Translations under genes and position numbers: made by a program
From: Dolomitihabitans soli
GTDB lineage: Bacteria > Actinomycetota > Actinomycetes > Streptosporangiales > Streptosporangiaceae
Length of the DNA stretch: 64,000 nt
Direction of reading: 5' to 3'
Assembly: GCF_022213955.1 (NCBI RefSeq)
Contig: NZ_JAKNTW010000013.1
Location: forward strand, 62,001 to 126,000
In this document: in pieces, positions 58,038 to 64,000 of the stretch
Position numbering within the stretch: the stretch's first letter is position 1
How the letters are laid out: the number at the start of each line of letters is the position of its first letter
The notes under the pieces: model-generated
Told to the model about the DNA's origin: nothing
Seen by the model: the letters and a program-made list of their open reading frames with translations, nothing else
The model's database searches: none

Positions 58038-58688
58038 ATGGGCTCGACGCCGACAAGTCCGGTGGAGGCCACTCTGGCCTATGCCGAGGAGTTCCACGTC
58101 GAGGACGAGATCCTGCGCGCCGCGCGCCGGCAGGGCGCGGAGGTCGGCGCTCCCCCGATCCTGCCCGGCGGAGGTGCCGCGCTCTGCTTCCTGGCCACGG
58201 CGATCAACGCCAGGGCCGTCGTCGAGATCGGCACCGGCTGCGGAGTGTCCGGCCTGTGGTTGCTCCGGGGCATGCGCTCCGACGGCACGCTCACCAGCGT
58301 GGACGTCGAGCCCGAGCATCAGCGCCTGGCGCGTGAGACGTTCTCCCAGGCGGGCTTCTCCAGCGGCCGGATGCGGCTGATCACCGGCCGGGCGCTCGAC
58401 GTCCTGCCGCGGCTCGCCGACGGCGGCTACGACCTGGTCTTCGCCGGCGGCGCCAAACTGGAGTACGCCGACTATCTGGCCGAGGCGGTCCGCCTGCTGC
58501 GGGTGGGCGGGATCGTGGCCTTCGACAACGCCCTGTGCGACCACCAGGTGGCCGACCCCGCCCAGCGCGACCCCGACACGGTCGCGGTCCGCGAACTGGG
58601 CAAGCTGGTCCGCGGCGACGACCGGCTGCGCCCGCTGCTGATCCCGCTCGGCGACGGCCTGCTCGCCGCCGTCAAGATCAGCGACTGA
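58038..58688 (+). CDS. SAM-dependent O-methyltransferase
   Basis: 216 residues from the ATG at 58038, preceded by GGGGAGGAGAGG; an upstream in-frame ATG at 58002 has no ribosome site. Class I SAM fold of the catechol O-methyltransferase-like type: motif I VVEIGTGCGVSGLWLL (about 62-77), VDVEPEHQRLA, DLVFAGGAKLEYADYLAEAV, and GGIVAFDNALCD with metal-binding Asp-Asn. The family Asp after motif I (VFIDADK) is here VFAGGAK, so metal-dependence is uncertain. Its stop overlaps the pepA stop by 11 bp. Confidence 0.9.
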   Translation: MGSTPTSPVEATLAYAEEFHVEDEILRAARRQGAEVGAPPILPGGGAALCFLATAINARAVVEIGTGCGVSGLWLLRGMRSDGTLTSVDVEPEHQRLARETFSQAGFSSGRMRLITGRALDVLPRLADGGYDLVFAGGAKLEYADYLAEAVRLLRVGGIVAFDNALCDHQVADPAQRDPDTVAVRELGKLVRGDDRLRPLLIPLGDGLLAAVKISD

Positions 58689-60108
58689 GCCAGCTGAGCA
58701 GCAGCCGCACGCCGTACCCGGTCGCGCCCTTGGTGAAGATACCCTCATCGACGGTGCTGCGGCCGACCCCGGCGATGTCGAGATGCGCCCACGGCCGCTT
58801 CCCCGCGAACTCCCGCAGGAACAACGCGGCCGTGATGGACCCCGCGCCGTAGGTCGATCCCTGCTCGACGTTGGCCAGGTCGGCCACGCTGGACTCCAGG
58901 GCGGGCGTGTAGTCCTCGATCAACGGCATCCGCCACAGCGGGTCGCCGGTCTCGCCGCCCGCCGCCACCAGGTCACCGGCCAGGTCGTCGTCCGAGGCGT
59001 AGACCGCGCCGACGCCGCGGCCGAGCGCGACCGTGATGGCGCCGGTCAACGTGGCGATGTCCACCACGGCGTCGGGCTCCAGCTCGGCGTCCGCGTACGC
59101 CAGGGCGTCGGCGAGGACCAACCGGCCCTCCGCGTCGGTGTTGAGCACCTCCACGGTGCGCCCGCCGTAGTGGGTGATGACGTCGCTGGGGCGCTGCGCC
59201 GTACCGGAGATCATGTTCTCCGCCGCGGCGACCAGGCCCGTCACCCTGGTCCGGACGCCGAGTTCGCGCAGCGCGCCCAGCACCGCGATGACCACCGCGC
59301 CGCCCGCCATGTCGGTCTTCTGCGTCTTCATGTTCTCGGTGGGCTTGAGGGACAGGCCGCCGCTGTCGAACGTGATGCCCTTGCCGACGAGGACCACGTG
59401 CCGCCCGTCGGGGTCGGCGGGCTCATAGGAGAGCTGGATCAGCCGGGGCGGGTGCACCGAGCCCTGGCCGACCGCGACGATGCCGCCGAAACCTTCGGCG
59501 CGCAGCTCCTCCTCGTCCCACACGCGGACCGGGACGCCGTGCTCCCCCGCGTGCTCCCCCGCGCGCTCCGCCAGCCAGATCGGGGTTTTCACCGAGGCGG
59601 GCATGTTGGCGAGGTCACGGGCCAGGGCCACCGCCCGCGCGAGCACCTCGCCCCGCCGTACCTGCTCCTCGACGCCGGCGCCCGCGAACTCGACCTCCGC
59701 CACCGCCGTCGTGCGGTTCTCGCCGATCCGGAAGGTGTAGGCGCCGAGCAGGACCCCCTCGACGAAGGCGGCCACCTCGCCGGCGGGAAGCACCACGCTG
59801 AGCGACTCGCGGCCCTTCGCCCGCCGTACCACCGCCGCGCCGGCCTTCCGCAGCGCGGCCGGGTCGCCGTCGCCCACGCCGTACAGCAGGACCCGGCCGA
59901 CGTCCTCGCCCCGCGCGACGGGGACTTCGATGATCTCACCCGCCGCACCCTTCGCCTTGTACTCGGCGAACAGGCCGGCCACCGGAAACGGCAGGTCGGC
60001 GATGCCGGGGGCGAGGTCGGGGGCGAGGTCCCGGTCATAGGGGACGGCCACCAGCAGGGCGTCCGTCGCGGGCCAGGCGGCGATCCTGATCGACGTTTCG
60101 ATGGGCAC
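58678..60108 (-). CDS. pepA: Leucyl aminopeptidase (M17)
   Basis: 476 residues from the GTG at 60108 with AGGAG upstream. N-terminal regulatory domain about 1-160; catalytic domain with LVGKGITFDSGGLSLKP (Lys and Asp ligands, about 245-261), MKTQKTDMAGGAVV and the signature NTDAEGRLVLADAL (about 325). All usual metal ligands are kept. It frees N-terminal amino acids in the cytoplasm as a hexamer. Confidence 0.95.
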   Translation of the reverse strand: MPIETSIRIAAWPATDALLVAVPYDRDLAPDLAPGIADLPFPVAGLFAEYKAKGAAGEIIEVPVARGEDVGRVLLYGVGDGDPAALRKAGAAVVRRAKGRESLSVVLPAGEVAAFVEGVLLGAYTFRIGENRTTAVAEVEFAGAGVEEQVRRGEVLARAVALARDLANMPASVKTPIWLAERAGEHAGEHGVPVRVWDEEELRAEGFGGIVAVGQGSVHPPRLIQLSYEPADPDGRHVVLVGKGITFDSGGLSLKPTENMKTQKTDMAGGAVVIAVLGALRELGVRTRVTGLVAAAENMISGTAQRPSDVITHYGGRTVEVLNTDAEGRLVLADALAYADAELEPDAVVDIATLTGAITVALGRGVGAVYASDDDLAGDLVAAGGETGDPLWRMPLIEDYTPALESSVADLANVEQGSTYGAGSITAALFLREFAGKRPWAHLDIAGVGRSTVDEGIFTKGATGYGVRLLLSWLSR

Positions 60109-60216
60109 GTGCTGGCTCCTCTGCTTGGGGGCAACAGGGACGACCCCGGCGCGGACCTCCCAGATCAAGGGATCCTGCTGCCAGGGCCGTCGGACAAGAC
60201 CAAGGGCGGCGGCTCG

Positions 60217-60384
60217 TCAGCCGACGACGTTCTTCAGCGCGTCACCGAGGGCGCTGGCCTCATCGGGCGAGAGCTCCACGACCAGCCGGCCGCCACCCTC
60301 CAGGGGGACCCGCATGACAATGCCCCGTCCTTCCTTGGTGACCTCCAGCGGACCGTCGCCGGTCCGCGGCTTCATCGCCGCCAT
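60217..60384 (-). CDS. DUF3117 family protein
   Basis: 55 residues: MAAMKPRTGDGPLEVTKEGR, VMRVPLEGGGRLVVELSPDE, LGDALKNVVG. Exact family length and start; GGAAGG lies 10 bp ahead. Very conserved in actinobacteria (Rv1211 position between tag and downstream genes), function unknown. Probably a small beta-sheet protein. Confidence 0.92.
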   Translation of the reverse strand: MAAMKPRTGDGPLEVTKEGRGIVMRVPLEGGGRLVVELSPDEASALGDALKNVVG

Positions 60385-60564
60385 GCGTTGCATCCCTTCC
60401 TGCCTTGAGCTCCGCGTTTGCGAAATCCGGCCCTCCGAAACGGGTGGCCGACGCATTCACGTCTTCTGTGATGTCCTATTATCCCGCCTCTCGGTGGCTA
60501 CCGGGTAACGATCTCCTCCCAGAATGCGTTGTCGGGCCCCCTCCGGACGGCCAAACTGGACCTC

Positions 60565-61374
60565 GTGAACGCCCGCGCCGCGTTATTCGATCTGTACGGG
60601 GACCATCTGCGTTCCCGAGGTGGCCGCGCGTCCGTGGCCGCCCTGGTACGCCTGCTCGCGCCGCTTGAGATCGCAGCTCCGGCCGTACGGACGGCGATCT
60701 CTCGGATGGTCAGGCAGGGCTGGCTCGCGCCCCTGAGGCTGCCCCAGGGGCCCGGCTACGCGGTGACCCCCAAATGTGTGCGCCGCTTGGACGAGACCGC
60801 GCTGAGAATTTACCGGGCAGGCGCGATCACCTGGTCGCAGCGATGGCACGTGGTGGTGGTCGAGCAGGTCAGGGAGCGTCCCAAACGTGAGCGACTGCGC
60901 GCCGACCTCGCGTTTCTGGGCTACGCGCCGCTGTCGGAGACCACCTGGATCGGCCCCCGGCCCTCGCCCGAACTGAGCACCCTGCTCGCCGCCGAACAGG
61001 TCCACGCCGACCGGTTCGACTCGGCGCTCGACGGCGACCCACGCGAACTGGTCGCCCGCGCCTGGGACCTGACGAGCATCGGCGCCGCCTACGAGAACTG
61101 GCTCTCCCAGGCCGTCGAGCTGGTCGGCGGGCTCGCCGGGGACGCCCCCGACCACCAGGTGTTCGCGGCCAGGAGCAAACTTGTCCATGGGTGGCGGAAC
61201 TTCCTGTTCCGCGACCCGGGGCTGCCCGCCGAGCTGCTGCCCGCCGGGTGGCCGGGCGAGAAGGCGCGGGTCTACTTCGAGCAGGAGGCGGACCGGTTGC
61301 TGCCCGCCTCGGCCGGCTTCGTCGACCGCAGCCTCGCCGACCAGCTCGTCGACCACCACCAGGGAAGCCCGTGA
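60565..61374 (+). CDS. PaaX family transcriptional regulator
   Basis: About 269 residues from the GTG at 60565; a TTG at 60529 would add 12. N-terminal winged helix (ARAALFDLYGDHLRSRGGRA, VRTAISRMVRQGWLAPLRL), central domain (ITWSQRWHVVVVEQVRERPK) and C-terminal domain (FLFRDPGLPAELLPAGWPGE) follow the PaaX order. PaaX binds phenylacetyl-CoA and represses degradation genes; the enoyl-CoA hydratase gene just downstream fits such a job. Its TGA overlaps a tiny GTG frame. Confidence 0.9.
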   Translation: MNARAALFDLYGDHLRSRGGRASVAALVRLLAPLEIAAPAVRTAISRMVRQGWLAPLRLPQGPGYAVTPKCVRRLDETALRIYRAGAITWSQRWHVVVVEQVRERPKRERLRADLAFLGYAPLSETTWIGPRPSPELSTLLAAEQVHADRFDSALDGDPRELVARAWDLTSIGAAYENWLSQAVELVGGLAGDAPDHQVFAARSKLVHGWRNFLFRDPGLPAELLPAGWPGEKARVYFEQEADRLLPASAGFVDRSLADQLVDHHQGSP

Positions 61375-61460
61375 CCACCCGCGACGGCCGCGCCGACCCC
61401 ACGGGCCGCAGCCGCCCCGACGACCTCGACGACCTCGACGATCAGCAGGAGGGCCAGTGA
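61371..61460 (+). CDS. 29-residue linking ORF between paaX and paaG
   Basis: Starts with a GTGA on the paaX stop and ends with a TGA inside the GTGA of the enoyl-CoA hydratase start, so it exactly joins the two genes. The peptide is polar and acidic (RPDDLDDLDDQQEGQ at its end) and contains the ribosome site of the next gene (GGAGGG). It may only serve to bring terminating ribosomes to the next start. No function as peptide is claimed. Confidence 0.4.
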   Translation: MTTRDGRADPTGRSRPDDLDDLDDQQEGQ

Positions 61461-62236
61461 CCGTTCGCTACGACCTCGACGACCACGTCGCCACCGTCAC
61501 CCTCGACCGCCCGGAGGCGATGAACTCCCTGACCGCTCCGATGAAGACGGAGTTGCTGGCGGCCCTGCGGCGCGCCGGGGACGACGAGCAGGTGCGCGCC
61601 GTACTGCTCACCGGCTCCGGACGCGGCTTCTGCGCGGGCCAGGACCTGCACGAGCACGCCGACAACCTGGCCGCGGGCAACGGGCTGGCCGACACCGTCC
61701 GCGACCATTACAACCCCATCGTGCGCACGATCGCCGAGATGCCCAAGCCGGTCGTCGCCGCCGTCAACGGGGTCGCCGCCGGCGCGGGCGCGTCCCTCGC
61801 CTTCGCCTGCGACCTGCGGGTCGCCGCGGAGAACGCCAAGTTCGCGATGGCCTTCGCCGGCATCGGCCTGGCCCCCGACTCGGGCGCCTCGTGGACCCTG
61901 CAGCGGCTCGCCGGCCCCGCGGTGGCAGCCGAACTGCTGATGCTGGGCGACGTCGTGCCCGCCGTACGGGCGCTGGAACTCGGCCTGGTCTCCCGCGTGG
62001 TCCCCGCCGACCAGCTCACCAAGACCGCCCACGAGCTGGCCGTACGGCTGGCGCAGGGCCCCACCCGGGCCTACGCGGCGATCAAGCGGGCGCTGGCCTT
62101 CGGCTCTTCGCACAGCCTCGCCCAGAGCCTCGACCTGGAGGCCGACCTTCAGGACGAGTGCGCCGCCACCGACGATCACCTCGCCGCCACCCGGTCGTTC
62201 CTCAACAAGGAACAGCCGGTCTTCAAGGGCCGCTGA
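61457..62236 (+). CDS. Enoyl-CoA hydratase/isomerase (PaaG-like)
   Basis: 259 residues, GTG start. Crotonase fold: VTLDRPEAMNSLTAPM, GRGFCAGQDLHEHA (oxyanion loop), AAVNGVAAGAGASLAFACDL, and FAGIGLAPDSGASWTLQRL with the catalytic-loop Asp of the PaaG isomerase group. The C-terminal LEADLQDECAATDDHLAATR is typical of 2-(1,2-epoxy-1,2-dihydrophenyl)acetyl-CoA isomerase. Coupled to a paaX-type regulator, but the remaining paa genes are not in the window. Confidence 0.88.
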   Translation: MTVRYDLDDHVATVTLDRPEAMNSLTAPMKTELLAALRRAGDDEQVRAVLLTGSGRGFCAGQDLHEHADNLAAGNGLADTVRDHYNPIVRTIAEMPKPVVAAVNGVAAGAGASLAFACDLRVAAENAKFAMAFAGIGLAPDSGASWTLQRLAGPAVAAELLMLGDVVPAVRALELGLVSRVVPADQLTKTAHELAVRLAQGPTRAYAAIKRALAFGSSHSLAQSLDLEADLQDECAATDDHLAATRSFLNKEQPVFKGR

Positions 62237-62246
62237 CCCGGCGCGC

Positions 62247-62798
62247 TCAGCGCACCCAGCAGTCCTGGAGATGGTCGTTGACCAGGCCGATCGCCTGCAT
62301 CAGGGAGTAGGCGGTGGTGGGGCCGACGAATTTGAAGCCGCGCGACTTCAGCTCCTTGGCGAGGGCCTTGGAGCCGGCGGTGTACGGGGGCACGTCGGCG
62401 ACGGTCTTCGGCACGGGCGAACCAGGGTCGGCATGGCGCCAGACGAGCGCCGAGAGCCCTTCGGGGATCTGCAGGGCGGCCCTGGCGTTGGAGACCGCCG
62501 TCAGGATCTTGGCCCGGTTGCGGACGATTCCGGCGTCGCCGAGCAGACGTTCGACGTCGGCCTCGGTGAACGCGGCCACGGCCGGGATGGAGAAACCGGC
62601 GAACGCCTCGCGGAAGTTCTCCCTCTTGCGCAGGATCAGCAGCCACGACAGGCCCGACTGGAACGCCTCCAGGGTCATCCGCTCGAAGACCTGGTCATCG
62701 CCCCTGACCTCGCGCCCCCACTCCTCGTCGTGGTAGGCGATGTAGTCGGGCGCGGAGTTGCCCCACGGGCACCGGAACCGGCCGTCCGGTCCGATCAT
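62247..62798 (-). CDS. tag: DNA-3-methyladenine glycosylase I
   Basis: 183 residues. RCPWGNSAPDYIAYHDEEWG (zinc Cys and His), FERMTLEAFQSGLSWLLILR, FKFVGPTTAYSLMQAIGLVN and NDHLQDCWV with the C-terminal zinc ligands His and Cys. Removes 3-methyladenine from DNA. The ATG overlaps the stop of the DivIVA-like gene (ATGA). Same order as Rv1209-Rv1210. Confidence 0.95.
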   Translation of the reverse strand: MIGPDGRFRCPWGNSAPDYIAYHDEEWGREVRGDDQVFERMTLEAFQSGLSWLLILRKRENFREAFAGFSIPAVAAFTEADVERLLGDAGIVRNRAKILTAVSNARAALQIPEGLSALVWRHADPGSPVPKTVADVPPYTAGSKALAKELKSRGFKFVGPTTAYSLMQAIGLVNDHLQDCWVR

Positions 62799-63841
62799 CG
62801 TTTCTCCTCGGCCCCGGTGCGGTCCTCCGGCGCGGCCGGGCCCTCGGCAGCCCCGAGCACTCCGCCCTGGGCCCGCCCGGTCGCCCCGCCCGTCTCCTTC
62901 GCGTCGAACAGACCGCCCTGGGCCAGCCCGTCCGGCTGTCCCGCGTCGTCGTCATCAGCCTCGAACAGGCCACGCCGCGACCCGCCACCGGCCTGATCCA
63001 CATCAGCATCCTCAGCCTCGAACGGACCACGCGAAGACCCGCCACCGGCCTGATCCACATCAGCGCCCTCAGCCTCGAACGGACCACGCGAGGACCCGCC
63101 ACCGGCTTCGAACAGCCCCCTGCGGGGCTGCCCATCCGGTTGTTCCCCGCCGGTCTCCTCCGCCTCGAACGGGCCGCGCTGGGAACGCCCGCCCGCCTGG
63201 TCCACGTCGCTCTCCTCAGCCTCGAACGGGCCACGGGGAGGGCGTCCGCCCGCTTGGCCGCCGGCCTCGAACAGGCCGTCGCCAGGGGTCACTTCGTCCT
63301 GTTCCTGCTCCGCGGGCTCGGCGCCCCGGGCACCGCCGTCCACCGGCTCGGACGTATCCCGGTGGCGGCCGCCCAGGTCGGCGGGCTGCTCGCGAGGGAG
63401 GCCGGCCGCGGCGATGCCGGACTCCGGGAGGGAGGGGAACTGGTCGGGGCCGCCGGGCCGGTGCTCGGAGCTCGACCGCCGGACGGGGAGCGGGGGTCCG
63501 GCCTGGGCTTCCTGACGGGCGTACAGCCTGCCGGCCAGCAGCTCGGTCACCCGCTGCTCCAGCACCGCGATCTTGGTGTCCCGCGCGCTGATCGCCCCCG
63601 CCACCCGGTGCAACGTCTCGTCGACGCTCTGCGTGTGATAGCCCACCAGGCTCACCGGGAGCTGCAGCGACACGAAGTCGACGGCGCTGAGCTGCCCGGC
63701 GTCGGGCAGGTTCAAGGGCGGCACGTCGGGTGGGAACTCTTTCAGCTCACCACCGCGTCCCATGGAAACCACCACCACGCCGGCCAGGATGGCGAGCGCG
63801 GCCAGGGCGAGTACGACCAGCACATACGAATCGTGCCACAT
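62795..63841 (-). CDS. DivIVA-like membrane protein with tandem peptide repeats
   Basis: 348 residues. One N-terminal membrane helix (about 5-27), then a DivIVA-type domain (about 55-105; LVGYHTQSVDETLHRVAGAI with coiled-coil IAVLEQRVTELL). From about residue 185 to 330 a repeat of about 19 residues returns six to seven times: GGGSSRGPFEAEGADVDQA with variants (RRGLFEADD, QRGPFEAEE). At DNA level the central copies are nearly identical at 57 bp period. The repeats are acidic and likely disordered. It may mark poles or septa, as Wag31 relatives do. Coupled to tag. Confidence 0.85.
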   Translation of the reverse strand: MWHDSYVLVVLALAALAILAGVVVVSMGRGGELKEFPPDVPPLNLPDAGQLSAVDFVSLQLPVSLVGYHTQSVDETLHRVAGAISARDTKIAVLEQRVTELLAGRLYARQEAQAGPPLPVRRSSSEHRPGGPDQFPSLPESGIAAAGLPREQPADLGGRHRDTSEPVDGGARGAEPAEQEQDEVTPGDGLFEAGGQAGGRPPRGPFEAEESDVDQAGGRSQRGPFEAEETGGEQPDGQPRRGLFEAGGGSSRGPFEAEGADVDQAGGGSSRGPFEAEDADVDQAGGGSRRGLFEADDDDAGQPDGLAQGGLFDAKETGGATGRAQGGVLGAAEGPAAPEDRTGAEEKR

Positions 63842-63879
63842 CTGACAGGCCCAGAACCGCCGGGCGTACGATCGACGTC

Positions 63880-64000
63880 ATGCAGCCCTTGGTTATCGGC
63901 CTCTCCGATCCCGGTGATCCGGACTGGGTGGAGGCGGGCTCGGTCGCCGAGATCGAGAGGCACGTCCTGGCCGGCCGTACGATCGTGGTCGTTCCCGCGC
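63880..64000 (+). CDS. 5' end of a gene cut by the window edge
   Basis: Open frame from the ATG at 63880 to the window end, 40 residues: begins MQPLVIGLSDPGDPDWVEAG and continues EIERHVLAGRTIVVVPA. It looks like a cytoplasmic alpha/beta protein. Divergent from the DivIVA-like gene. Too short to name. Confidence 0.6.
   Translation, partial: MQPLVIGLSDPGDPDWVEAGSVAEIERHVLAGRTIVVVPA

Overview
The window is dense, very GC-rich DNA with many GTG starts and ATGA/GTGA start-stop overlaps. Its gene content is that of a filamentous actinomycete: mycosin-like proteases, MoeZ, mycothiol-type MDMPI domain, DUF3107 and DUF3117, Ku with split LigD, and a sigE-anti-sigma-htrA-tatB block. Streptosporangiaceae (Nonomuraea/Streptosporangium-like) is my best guess from overall flavour; the genus is not proven by anything here. 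I see no rRNA, tRNA, CRISPR array, intact insertion sequence or prophage.

Left region (1-10.8 kb) is accessory. A DUF488 gene and an unknown gene carrying a Cys/His cluster overlap tail to tail. Then come an MDMPI-domain enzyme, a frameshifted hydrolase remnant, two small four-cysteine secreted proteins, a 1220-residue HTH-NTPase-TM-WD40 (nSTAND-like) protein and a TagF-like polymer polymerase.

Region 10.8-26.5 kb is mostly core and recalls the mycobacterial Rv3204-Rv3211 neighbourhood: an alkyltransferase-like protein, moeZ, a TetR regulator, DUF3107, a ferritin-like protein and an RhlE-type DEAD-box helicase. Inserted in it are two tandem copies of a [membrane protein + mycosin] module with no ESX genes nearby, and an NHEJ cassette (ku facing separate ligD ligase and ligD polymerase genes).

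Region 26.5-50 kb is mixed. It holds two families of degenerate tandem repeats (near 26.7 kb and 47.8 kb), an alpha/beta hydrolase next to an MpaB/DUF2236 protein, an SRPBCC pair, an MFS exporter, a protein with two FtsX-ectodomain-like modules, several decayed genes (including one split by a single in-frame TGA), TetR-controlled genes, a RecB-family nuclease, a metallo-beta-lactamase-fold protein missing its metal ligands, a very large Pro/Glu-rich membrane protein with a beta-propeller-like ectodomain, a putative b-type cytochrome pair, BioY, a receiver-only response regulator and a SigJ-type sigma factor.

Region 50-64 kb is again core and recalls Rv1209-Rv1234: MgtE-N/CBS and DUF1003 genes, MarR, Mrp, then tatB-htrA-rseB-rseA-sigE on the minus strand facing an O-methyltransferase, followed by pepA, DUF3117, paaX-paaG, tag and a DivIVA-like protein with tandem peptide repeats. 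The sigE group is the clearest functional unit: three overlapping reading frames (sigma, zinc anti-sigma, RseB-like sensor) followed by the HtrA protease and Tat translocase that such an envelope-stress regulon would serve.
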